Positions 10,505-21,428 of a stretch of DNA of 64,000 nucleotides are shown here, piece by piece. This DNA comes from Rutidosis leptorrhynchoides (taxonomy: Eukaryota; Streptophyta; Magnoliopsida; Asterales; Asteraceae): assembly GCF_046630445.1 (NCBI RefSeq), contig NC_092340.1, positions 366,114,501 to 366,178,500 of the forward strand, written 5' to 3'. A model generated the notes under the pieces. It saw only the letters and a program-made list of their open reading frames with translations. It did no database searches and was not told the DNA's origin. How positions within the stretch are numbered: position 1 is the first letter of the stretch; the number at the start of each line of letters is the position of its first letter. Both the position numbers and the translations under genes were made by a program.

Positions 10505-11397
10505 TGTAGTGACCCGAACTTTTTCATGTTTATATATATTAAATGAAATTGATATTTACATGATTAAGTATTTCCAATATGTTAAGCAATCAAACTTGTT
10601 AAGACTTGATTATTTGAAATAGGTTTTATATAGACAATTGACCATCCAAGTTGACCGGTAATATATATATAGTTATCATGATATTATGATAAGGATGTAC
10701 CTCATTAACTATTTTAACAATGAGTTATATACATAAAAATGAGACTATTGAATTAAGAAACTTGAAAACGGTATATATAACGATTATCGTTATAACAACG
10801 TCATACTAATTACATATGAATCATTTTAAGATATTGACATACTATATATAAACATGTTAAATGATAAGTAAACATATCATTAAGTATAATAGCAATGATC
10901 TACATATGTAAAAACAAGACTACTAACTTAAGGATTTCGAAACGAGACATATATGTAATGATTATCGTTGTAACGACATTTAACTGTATATATATCATAC
11001 TAAGATATATTAATATATCATAATATCTTGATAATGTAATAATTTAACATCTCATTAGATATAATAAACAATGGGTTAACAACATTAAATGAGATCGTTA
11101 ACTTAAAGGTTTCAAAACAACACTTACATGTAACGACTAACGATGACTTAACGACTCAGTTAAAATGTATATACATGTAGTGTATTTAGATGTATTAGTA
11201 CACTTTTGAAAGACTTCAAGACACATATCAAAGTACTTCTACTTAACAAAAATGCTTACAATTGCATTCTCATTCATTTTCATCAACAATTCTACTCGTA
11301 TGCAACCGTATTCGTACTCGTACAATACCCAGCTCCTATACGTATATACTATTAGTATATACACATAATAATTCAGCTCTTAGCAGCCCTAGATAGT
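10505..11397 (+). repeat. Element A left LTR, first part
   Basis: The start of the left LTR, matching 50656-51645 of the right LTR. Relative to the right copy it lacks the segment around 50812-50918, which includes the long (AT)n tract. It is interrupted at 11398 by element B; ATAGT at 11393-11397 is the left duplication of B. Confidence 0.85.
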
Positions 11398-13275
11398 TGA
11401 TGATGTAGCGTGAGGGTACGAAATAGTATTATTTTTTTTATACAAAATACTACAAAATATGACACAAGTTTTATTAATTTACGGATGGGATATACCTAAA
11501 CCTTGCTACAACACTATAGGCAGTGTACCTAATCGTAGAGTAGTGTAGTTTTTAGTAAGTCCGGTTCGTTCCACAGGGAGCTGGTGATACTTACTATATT
11601 TTTAACAACTATATTTATACAAAATATATATAGTTATATAAGTAGTAATATTATTATAAAAGGGGGGTTTTACCGTTTAATGACCGGTTTGTCGATTCTA
11701 TATTTTAAGCGCAAAGATAAATGACGATAATTAAAGTGCGTAAAATAATGACAATAAATAAAATGACAGTAAATAAAATTGCGAGTAATAAAATGACAGT
11801 AAATAAAGATACGATGAGAAATATAATAAAAGAATTATGCTTATTTAAACTTCCGTAATCATGATTTTTGACGTGTTGATTTTAATTTATTACCATGGGT
11901 TAATTGTCCTTTGTCCTGGTTTATTTGATACGTCTATCTGGTTTTTTTGTCCATAATAGTCCATCGGTCATAAATATAAAGTGCGAGTATCCTCGTCAAA
12001 TTACCCTTATACCCGAAGTCAAATATTCCAACTGATTAAGGATTTAAACTGTGACGCAGTTATCACTTCTGTCAACAATTACACCAGTTATCACTGTATG
12101 TAATCCACCCCTGTTTTAATTAGTTTATGAATATTAATTCATCCACTTGATCAGAATGAATAATCAATTACCCAACCCAATTGATTAATTAAATGATTAT
12201 AACAGATTCCATATGAACGTCACTAAATAGGACAACCATAATCATTATTAATTATTAGGTTAATTAATTTGAAGATAGGTTCGACAGACTCCAATGAGTT
12301 GTCACTCAATTAGACAATACCCCCCATCTATTAATAGTCAATAATCCAATTTCCACAAGTGTCGGTCTTTTGCCCAAACCTTAATTATGGTCCAAAGTTC
12401 AATAACCCAATTTTAGTAATTAGCCCAACATCATGAGTACTTCATTTTAAATAAGCATAATAACGACTTAGCTACGAGACATTAATGTAAAAAGGTTGAA
12501 CATAACTTACAATGATTAAAAATAGCGTAGCGTTACACGGACAGAATTTCGACTTACATACTCAAAAGATCTCTATCATAAATCTTATTATTATCATAAT
12601 TTAAAATTAAAATTAAGATTATTGTTATATCTTATTAAGTTAACATTATGATAGAGATATAGAATATAGATATTGATATTGATAGATAGAAAAATAAGAA
12701 AAAGATAGAAGAAAAAAAAAGAGATCGAAAAAAATCGTTCCTTCTCATCGTTACATATCATTCGTTTTATAGGTGAAATTATAAATTGAATTTTCATTTA
12801 CGACCCCTGAACTATGCTCAATTAACAACTTTTTATTATTTAATATTATTCTTATTATGAATTATTTAAATATTATATTTTATTCTTGTGCATAGTTGAC
12901 TTGTAATTTTTACACCGTTGCGTCGAGCGTTGAGAGTTGGTTCATGCCTCGGTTCTGGATTTTCGAACGTCCTTTCGTATAATTTAATATCTTGTACTTT
13001 GCGTTTTGTAACTTGTACTCTTGTCATTTTTAGACGTTCTTCATCAATAATTTGAACCTTTTTGACTGTATCTTGTACTTTTGAGCTTTTTGGACGTTTT
13101 GGTCTTTCAAATCTTCGTTTTTGTCTTTAAATCTTCATTTTCGAGCGATTTGCGTCTTTCGTCTTCGCACTTATTTATTTAACTATTACAACTAAAAATA
13201 AGGAAATTACATTTAAAAACTTTACATATTGGAACGATATTGCTACTAAATATATGTTCATTTGGAGCACTATCA
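11398..13275 (-). repeat. Element B 3' LTR
   Basis: The LTR starts TGATGATGTAGCG and ends GGAGCACTATCA (plus-strand reading). It is the same length, 1,878 bp, as the copy at 19546-21423. The purine-rich tract expected before a 3' LTR is seen on the minus strand as AAGTGTGGGGATATT just outside 13275. Confidence 0.9.
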
Positions 13276-15589
13276 AATATCCCCACACTTGAGCGTTGCT
13301 TGTCCTCAAGCAATACAGAACTTGAAATAAAAACATACATGAATCACTTTTTTATTCATCACATTTTGTACATCAGTGATTTTGATATAGCAGTATAAAC
13401 AATGACAGTAATGATGGTTAAAGGTGGGTGTGTCATCCACAGTTGCCTCGGGTTTAGGTCAACGACACTTGCAATCAAATAGCCGATTTACTTTCGGTTT
13501 CCAAAGCAAAGTGCACATTTGAAAGGCGGTTTACAGTCCCACATGACTATAAAAATTTAGATCCTTTAAGGAAATTGGATCTTTATGAAAACATTTGATC
13601 TTTTGAAAATTCAATCTAGCTTTTACCCTAGATAAGTTTTCTGATTTGATCCACCATTGGTGTTGCAAAATATATTTGTGGATCAATATTTTGGCTAAAA
13701 ACATTTAGGTTCGTGTAATCCACTGCTATCCCGGTATCGGAAAGCACACATCCAGTTTACTTGTTCCGTATATTACCTTTCGGTAAACTACCGTCCGGTT
13801 GTAAAGGAAAGCGATGAACAAGAAACTGTTAAGGCAATGTCCCGTGACATGCAGATGATTATGGTCTTTTAACGTGTCGAATGCTAGAACTATCCTTGGT
13901 AGGAGCGATAGTAAAGATCATCCTATGATTTTTCGGTCTGGCACAAGGTCCTGTCTCCGACCATGCTATGCAACCACCGTTCTTACGGTTGACACCCGAT
14001 TTGGTTCAGGTGACCTAATGAATTCTAGGTGAATTCCTAGGATTTTACGTTCAATGGTAATGAACGCATTGAAAATGGATTTTCAGAAAACAAATCGGTT
14101 TGTATTTTTGATCAAAATATTTTCTCGTTCAAGCTCGAGTTTAGAAATCATTGAATTCCATGAGTTTGAATTCTCAATCTTTAAGGTCAATCTCTAGGAT
14201 TGAGTAATATCAGTCTTAAAAGCTGATTTTTAATCTTTAAGGAGATTATCCTTTCTGGGGATCTGATTCATTAGTCTTATCAAGCTAATTTGCACGGTGC
14301 CTCCCCATTGTACGAGATAAATCCTTCTCATGGTTAGGATAAATCTGACCACATGGCGACCCTGTTTGATGCTGAGGTCCGTGGATTTCCTGCTGATTTT
14401 AGAGATGACTTTTCTAGATTTTTCGTCAACCTACAGCTGGTCTGGACGACAACTTCTTGACCTAAATCAAGAAGCGCGTGTCTTTTTCGGAAGACTTTAC
14501 TTCCTTTTAATGATGGAATTGATTCATCGTGTAGATCCATCTTTCTTTCAAATGTATTACAGTAAACCGGGTAAAACTGATTAGTATCGTCCAAAGCAAA
14601 AGTACCTGCAATAATCTTGTACAAAAATATGTGATATATGTTTTAAATTGAATAACTTGGTACATTCTTCCCACACTTAGTTTCTTTCTTTGCCTTTTTA
14701 TTTTCTTTTATTTCATTTTAAATGAATTCAAGCGTTTTAGGGTGTTTCTCAATTTATGTCCTTTTCGAGGTAACGATAATTTCGGTATTATCACCTAGTT
14801 TTCACCGTTCATAAATATGTATAAACATGATTTTAAATTCATTTAGTTGAAAATTTTTCAAATTTTCACAAAATTTGGCAAATAAACTAAGTGCAAACCC
14901 GAGAGAATTTATAACCCTTCCCCACACTTGAGATCATGCAATGCCCTCATTTGCATGAAATCAGACTATAATTATAAATTCATGAGGGTGATTAGTGTAG
15001 AAAAGTGATTAAAAATACCCAGTTTGTAAGCATATTATTTTACATCACATTTGATATTTTGCTTCTTGTCGTCAAAATCAGTAGCTATTGCTGAACTTAA
15101 TGTTAGTCTTTGAAAGTGCGTTGTTCTACCCTGTTTTGTACATAATAAAATACGAACATATATACATATTTTTAAAGTTGGGTATATTACCCCACGTTCA
15201 AAAATTTATAAAATCCAATATATTTTTTTTTGGCATACTTTAAATCAATAAAATTAAAAATAATGATGAAAAAAAATTTTCGCCCCGCCCTCGGGTAAAG
15301 TAATTTCGGCTCAACGGCCTAGTCTTCAACTCACGACGAATTTTAGAAATCATTTTTAAACTTAATGAATTAAAGTAAATTTTGTTTTTAAAATCACACA
15401 AAACTTAAATTTAAAAGGCATATTAATTAAAACCTAAAAAATAAAAATTCAGAATGGAGGGAGAAAACTAGTTCTTTAGTGTCTGCTAGCGGAAAAGACC
15501 AATCGAATTCCATTCTCGGAACTACACGAGAACAGAACAACTAACTACAAACAGCATTTTCTTTTTAGAATATTTGAATCTCCTCACAC
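13276..15589 (-). other. Element B internal non-coding region, 3' of gag-protease
   Basis: These 2.3 kb lie between the gag-protease stop and the 3' LTR. I see no reverse transcriptase, RNase H or integrase motif in any frame. Open stretches such as 14330-14584 have no recognisable content. CCCCACACTT words recur (near 13282, 14680 and 14930). This is where a complete element would carry pol. Confidence 0.7.
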
Positions 15590-18343
15590 TTAGGTAGATG
15601 TGGTGTCGAAATTGTGATTAACTTCATCGTTAATTTCTCTTGGTCCATAATCAACTTGCATATCCGTGACTTTTTCTTTAAGCCATTGGTCGGATTCCTG
15701 TGTAATATCCACAATTTCAACTAGTTTCTCCTTTTCTTTAGGTGATAGATTGGATACTAACCGGTTACATAACTTAAAGTTCCCCTTGGTTCTAGCATCG
15801 CGAATCCGTTTAATAAGTTTCTTCATTGAACTATTAATAACGGGATTATTTAATTTCGTATCAACAACGGGGTTCTTTGTTATCATGTCATCATTAGGTG
15901 TTACTTCATTTTCCCCACACTTAGGCGTTTCATTATTGCTAAGTATTACCGTTGGAGTTGGTAAAAGCACATGGTTCTTACCAATTGTTTTTACTGGTTC
16001 AACGGTTTTGACTGGTGGAGATTTAGACTTTCGAATCATAAAGGTGATCGATTTGTCACCACTTTTAAGTGTCATTCTTCCATTTCCTACATCAAATAAC
16101 GCCTTGGTGGACGCAAAGAATGGCCGACCTAAAATTAGAGGAATGTTTGGGTCCTCTTCTATGTCAATGACAATAAATTCGACTAGAAAGGTTAAATTGC
16201 CTACTTGAACGGGTAGTTTGTCAGCAATTCCAACTGGGTGCTTAATGGTTTGATCAAAGAGTCGAACACTCATATCCGTTGGACTTAACTCACCTACACC
16301 TAATCTCTTATATAAGGAAAGAGGCATAACACTCACACTCGCACCTAAATCTGCTAGTGCATCATACATGACGCAATCACTAAGTAGACAAGGAACAATA
16401 AATTCACCCGGATCACCTACCCTAGGTGGAGGTTTTGGTGGAACTGTCTTCACCGGGTTTATATTTACGGCTTTTGTTTCTTGCACTTTCTTATTCTTTT
16501 TCTTCTTCTTCTTTCCAGAGGTATCACAATCTTTATTACCTATCACTTGCTCATACTCAACTCCTTTTCTTGGAAACGGGATGGGTGGTTTGTATGGTGC
16601 CACCACTGGCTTTACATACTCGGGTGGTGGTGGTGTTGTAACTTTTTCATTGTTACTCACATCTAAAACCTTCCTATCTTCTGGAGCTGGTTTTTCAGAA
16701 TTCGTTGAAACCATGTTAACATTCTCATTCCGAGGATTTACTTCAGTATCACTCGGTAGCTTTCCTTGTTCTCTTTCACTTATTAATCTAACAACAGTAC
16801 CTACTTGTTTTTCTAGATTCAAAATGGAAGCTTGTTGAGTTCTAAGTGACTGATCAAACCTCTCATTCGTTTGGGTTTGAGATGTAATAAATTGTGTTTG
16901 AGATTCAACTAGCTTTGCTATCATTTCTTCTAGATTTGACTTTTTCTCTTCGAGTTGTTGTGGTGGTTTATACAAGCTAGGTCTTTGTTGATTGAAAGTG
17001 TTGTTTTGAGTTGGTTGGTTATTCGGACCTTGTTGGTTGTACAAGTTATTTTCGGGTCCTTTTGGATTGTAAAGAATGTATTGATTTCGATTGAAGTTCG
17101 GCCTTGGCGATTGATAATTATTTTGATAATCATTTCCCGGCCTTTGGTTCATATAGGAAACATTCTCTCGTTGTTCCATCGTTGGTTCAATGTGACAATC
17201 TTTCAATAAGTGTGGTCCACCGCATTGCTCACAACTGATTCGTATTGCGTGAATATCTTTATTCATCTTTTCCATTCGTCTTTCGAAAGCATCTATTTTT
17301 GCGGAAACGGAATCAAAGTCATGGCTAGAATCGGCTCTAGCCACTTTAGATGATCGAAAGATATCTTTTTCTTGATGCCACTCATGTGAGTGGGAGGCTG
17401 TGCTATCAATGATCTTGTAAGCTTCAGTTGCGGTTTTCTTCATAATGGATCCACCAGCGGTTATGTCGATGTCTTTTCGTGTGGCGATGTCTACGCCTTT
17501 ATAGAAGATTTGTACTATTTGAAAAGTATCTAATCCGTGTTGAGGACATCCTCTCAACATCCTTCCGAATCTTGTCCACGCCTCATATAATGTTTCATTT
17601 GGATTTTGCGCGAACGTAACAATTTCTCCTTGAAGTCTCACGGCTTTGGATGCCGGAAAGAATCGTTTAAGAAATTTTTCAACTAAAACATCCCATGTGT
17701 CAATCGCCCCTTCAGGTAACGATTCTAACCAATCTTTGGCTTCTCCCTTTAAAGTCCAGGGAAACAACATGAGATAGATCTGCTCATCTTCCACTTCTCG
17801 GATTTTGAATAGTGTACAAATTCTTTTAAACGTACGAAGGTGTTCGTTAGGATCTTCATTCGGTGCACCACTGAATTGGCATTGGTTAGTTACCATGTGT
17901 AGGATTTGTCCTTTAATTTCATAATCTGGAGCATTAACTTCTGGTTTAATAATGGCGTGACCTTGGCCCGTGCGCTTAGCTCTCATTCGTTCTTCCATAC
18001 TTAGAGGTTCTAGATTTTCCATGATTGGAAGTGTTGTATCTGAATCACCAGAGGTTTCTGATTTAATGGTTTCTTCCTCAACAATCTCTGTTTGAATGAT
18101 TGGTGGTTCCGGAGGAATAATTAATGGATCAGGGTCTCGGAATTGTCCCTGAGTATTCTCCGGATTCTCAATTGTGATATTGGTTTCAAAAACTGGATTA
18201 TCGGAAATTTGAGTTGAAGTACTCGGTCGACTTGATGACGAGTCTAAAGAAAAATCAACGGCAGCTATATTTGTTAAACGATGTCTTGATCGAGTTACAG
18301 GTGGTGAACGTACAAAAGGTGGTGAACGTCTTGCTCGGTGCAT
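15590..18343 (-). CDS. Element B gag-protease polyprotein
   Basis: An intact 917-codon frame. Residues about 130-290 are a retrotransposon gag domain (WTLKGEAKDWLESLPEG, KFLKRFFPASKAVRLQGEI, CPQHGLDTFQIVQIFYKGVD). A shortened zinc-knuckle-like motif, CEQCGGPHLLKDC, lies near residue 365. A Gln/Asn-rich linker and a Pro-rich, Lys-rich segment follow. An aspartic protease region (ADLGASVSVMPLSLYKRLG, then LILGRPFF) lies near 680-770. The protein ends about 130 residues later, with no polymerase fused. The gag would form virus-like particles in the cytoplasm. The frame is unbroken, which supports recent activity. Confidence 0.85.
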   Translation of the reverse strand: MHRARRSPPFVRSPPVTRSRHRLTNIAAVDFSLDSSSSRPSTSTQISDNPVFETNITIENPENTQGQFRDPDPLIIPPEPPIIQTEIVEEETIKSETSGDSDTTLPIMENLEPLSMEERMRAKRTGQGHAIIKPEVNAPDYEIKGQILHMVTNQCQFSGAPNEDPNEHLRTFKRICTLFKIREVEDEQIYLMLFPWTLKGEAKDWLESLPEGAIDTWDVLVEKFLKRFFPASKAVRLQGEIVTFAQNPNETLYEAWTRFGRMLRGCPQHGLDTFQIVQIFYKGVDIATRKDIDITAGGSIMKKTATEAYKIIDSTASHSHEWHQEKDIFRSSKVARADSSHDFDSVSAKIDAFERRMEKMNKDIHAIRISCEQCGGPHLLKDCHIEPTMEQRENVSYMNQRPGNDYQNNYQSPRPNFNRNQYILYNPKGPENNLYNQQGPNNQPTQNNTFNQQRPSLYKPPQQLEEKKSNLEEMIAKLVESQTQFITSQTQTNERFDQSLRTQQASILNLEKQVGTVVRLISEREQGKLPSDTEVNPRNENVNMVSTNSEKPAPEDRKVLDVSNNEKVTTPPPPEYVKPVVAPYKPPIPFPRKGVEYEQVIGNKDCDTSGKKKKKKNKKVQETKAVNINPVKTVPPKPPPRVGDPGEFIVPCLLSDCVMYDALADLGASVSVMPLSLYKRLGVGELSPTDMSVRLFDQTIKHPVGIADKLPVQVGNLTFLVEFIVIDIEEDPNIPLILGRPFFASTKALFDVGNGRMTLKSGDKSITFMIRKSKSPPVKTVEPVKTIGKNHVLLPTPTVILSNNETPKCGENEVTPNDDMITKNPVVDTKLNNPVINSSMKKLIKRIRDARTKGNFKLCNRLVSNLSPKEKEKLVEIVDITQESDQWLKEKVTDMQVDYGPREINDEVNHNFDTTST

Positions 18344-18957
18344 TCACTGAATATCCTATTAGTTTTAAAAAGGAAAGAAAAATTATAATAAGTTATCCAA
18401 CCAATAGACTTTTCTGATTTTGCCCACGTTTCGAATAGCCAAAAGATGCAGCAGAGGGGCAGGATTCGTTTGGTCTCAATATAATTGAGGACTGTTTGGC
18501 TCCAATAACCCGGTCCACGTACAAATCCAACTATTACTACGAACCAGAAAATTTTGATGTCTATCAATTTAACCACTTAAAATAAATTTTCGTAATTTTA
18601 AGAAATTTAGAGAAGAAGTAGAAAAAATTCTAAGTCCTAAAAACTAGAATGGCGAGAAATAAGAAAGAAATAGATTGCGCGTCGAAAAATGTCGAAAAAT
18701 AAAAGGTCGAAAAATAGGCGTCGAAAAATAAAAATAAGAAAGTAGTGCGAAATACGGCGTCGTAAAATTCTAAAGCACCTAAAACTTAGTCTAAGGAATA
18801 AGCACTTAAGGGATTTTACGGCAAAGCCTAAAAATTCTAGAAGTAAAAATAACTATGGCAAAACTAAACTTAATACTAAAAGTTGCGAATATAGTCTAAA
18901 AATCTAAAGGTAATAAAACTAAAAAAAAACATTTTTTTTTATAGACAAAATTTTAAA

Positions 18958-18982
18958 AATATATATATATTTTTTTTTTAAT

Positions 18983-19015
<33 letters not shown>

Positions 19016-19044
19016 GTTTTTTTTTTTTTTTTTTTTTTTTTTAC

Positions 19045-19082
<38 letters not shown>

Positions 19083-19085
19083 CGA

Positions 19086-19120
<35 letters not shown>

Positions 19121-19122
19121 AC

Positions 19123-19168
<46 letters not shown>

Positions 19169-19210
19169 CGATTTTTTTTTTACAAATTAATAATTTTTTT
19201 ATAATTATAA
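18958..19210 (-). repeat. Low-complexity poly(A)/ACG tract in element B leader
   Basis: On the plus strand these are long T runs separated by ACG or AAAAACGA words; on the coding minus strand they are long A runs between the primer binding site and gag. Exact lengths may be affected by sequencing or assembly. Confidence 0.8.
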
Positions 19211-19236
19211 TTTTTTTTTAAAACTTTTTTTTTTAA

Positions 19237-19266
19237 TTCATTTACTATTCATGAATAGTAAATGAA
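19237..19266. repeat. Perfect 30-bp palindrome in element B leader
   Basis: TTCATTTACTATTCA is followed directly by its exact complement. It lies about 255 bp inside the primer binding site, in the untranslated leader of the element B genomic RNA. It could fold as a hairpin or pair between two RNAs; function is inferred only from position. Confidence 0.7.
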
Positions 19267-19404
19267 AATAAATTAATTAATTTACTATTCACATGAAAGC
19301 GACATGATAGCAATTATTAATTATAAGTTACATAATATACCCCTGAAGTATTTAATAAATACGACTTTTTTTTTTTTAAATTTACGTAAAGATTCTTAAA
19401 TATT

Positions 19405-19498
19405 TTTATATTATTATATTCTATTTCAATATTATTATATTATTATATTCTATTTCAATATTATTATATTATTATATTTTATTTCAATATTATTATAA
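19405..19498. repeat. Three tandem copies of a 29-bp AT-rich unit
   Basis: The word TATTTCAATATTATTATATT recurs at 29-bp spacing between the palindrome and the primer binding site of element B. This is simple local duplication. Confidence 0.7.
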
Positions 19499-19520
19499 TT
19501 AAAAATATAGCGTTTTAGCG

Positions 19521-19539
19521 GTCCCCGGCAGCGGCGCCA
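19521..19539 (-). promoter_or_regulatory. Element B primer binding site (tRNA-Asp type)
   Basis: The minus strand reads TGGCGCCGCTGCCGGGGAC, six bases inside the 5' LTR. It is complementary to the 3' end of plant tRNA-Asp with one mismatch. Athila-group elements use this primer. Confidence 0.75.
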
Positions 19540-19545
19540 AAAACT

Positions 19546-21423
19546 TGATGATGTAGCGTGAGGGTACGAAATAGTATTATTTTTTTTATACAAAATACTA
19601 CAAAATATGACACAAGTTTTATTAATTTACGGATGGGATATACCTAAACCTTGCTACAACACTATAGGCAGTGTACCTAATCGTAGAGTAGTGTAGTTTT
19701 TAGTAAGTCCGGTTCGTTCCACAGGGAGCTGGTGATACTTACTATATTTTTAACAACTATATTTATACAAAATATATATAGTTATATAAGTAGTAATATT
19801 ATTATAAAAGGGGGGTTTTACCGTTTAATGACCGGTTTGTCGATTCTATATTTTAAGCGCAAAGATAAATGACGATAATTAAAGTGCGTAAAATAATGAC
19901 AATAAATAAAATGACAGTAAATAAAATTGCGAGTAATAAAATGACAGTAAATAAAGATACGATGAGAAATATAATAAAAGAATTATGCTTATTTAAACTT
20001 CCGTAATCATGATTTTTGACGTGTTGATTTTAATTTATTACCATGGGTTAATTGTCCTTTGTCCTGGTTTATTTGATACGTCTATCTGGTTTTTTTGTCC
20101 ATAATAGTCCATCGGTCATAAATATAAAGTGCGAGTATCCTCGTCAAATTACCCTTATACCCGAAGTCAAATATTCCAACTGATTAAGGATTTAAACTGT
20201 GACGCAGTTATCACTTCTGTCAACAATTACACCAGTTATCACTGTATGTAATCCACCCCTGTTTTAATTAGTTTATGAATATTAATTCATCCACTTGATC
20301 AGAATGAATAATCAATTACCCAACCCAATTGATTAATTAAATGATTATAACAGATTCCATATGAACGTCACTAAATAGGACAACCATAATCATTATTAAT
20401 TATTAGGTTAATTAATTTGAAGATAGGTTCGACAGACTCCAATGAGTTGTCACTCAATTAGACAATACCCCCCATCTATTAATAGTCAATAATCCAATTT
20501 CCACAAGTGTCGGTCTTTTGCCCAAACCTTAATTATGGTCCAAAGTTCAATAACCCAATTTTAGTAATTAGCCCAACATCATGAGTACTTCATTTTAAAT
20601 AAGCATAATAACGACTTAGCTACGAGACATTAATGTAAAAAGGTTGAACATAACTTACAATGATTAAAAATAGCGTAGCGTTACACGGACAGAATTTCGA
20701 CTTACATACTCAAAAGATCTCTATCATAAATCTTATTATTATCATAATTTAAAATTAAAATTAAGATTATTGTTATATCTTATTAAGTTAACATTATGAT
20801 AGAGATATAGAATATAGATATTGATATTGATAGATAGAAAAATAAGAAAAAGATAGAAGAAAAAAAAAGAGATCGAAAAAAATCGTTCCTTCTCATCGTT
20901 ACATATCATTCGTTTTATAGGTGAAATTATAAATTGAATTTTCATTTACGACCCCTGAACTATGCTCAATTAACAACTTTTTATTATTTAATATTATTCT
21001 TATTATGAATTATTTAAATATTATATTTTATTCTTGTGCATAGTTGACTTGTAATTTTTACACCGTTGCGTCGAGCGTTGAGAGTTGGTTCATGCCTCGG
21101 TTCTGGATTTTCGAACGTCCTTTCGTATAATTTAATATCTTGTACTTTGCGTTTTGTAACTTGTACTCTTGTCATTTTTAGACGTTCTTCATCAATAATT
21201 TGAACCTTTTTGACTGTATCTTGTACTTTTGAGCTTTTTGGACGTTTTGGTCTTTCAAATCTTCGTTTTTGTCTTTAAATCTTCATTTTCGAGCGATTTG
21301 CGTCTTTCGTCTTCGCACTTATTTATTTAACTATTACAACTAAAAATAAGGAAATTACATTTAAAAACTTTACATATTGGAACGATATTGCTACTAAATA
21401 TATGTTCATTTGGAGCACTATCA
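19546..21423 (-). repeat. Element B 5' LTR
   Basis: A copy of 11398-13275 at a constant offset of 8,148 bp with equal length. It contains the element's promoter, since the element reads leftward. It is followed by the ATAGT duplication at 21424-21428. Confidence 0.9.
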
Positions 21424-21428
21424 ATAGT

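Larger units (their letters stand above)
11398..21423 (-). mobile_element. Element B: Athila-like Gypsy element with gag-protease only
   Basis: A 10,026-bp element in reverse orientation, flanked by ATAGT (11393-11397 and 21424-21428). Both LTRs are 1,878 bp and show no difference I could find, implying a very recent insertion. The primer binding site next to the right-hand (5') LTR matches the 3' end of tRNA-Asp, as in Athila-group elements. It encodes one 917-residue gag-protease protein and no reverse transcriptase, RNase H or integrase. It is therefore non-autonomous and must have borrowed a polymerase. Confidence 0.85.

Noticed and set aside
16368-16838. Plus-strand open stretches opposite the element B gag-protease frame
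   Set aside because: Complement of the long minus-strand gag-protease frame; no domain of their own.
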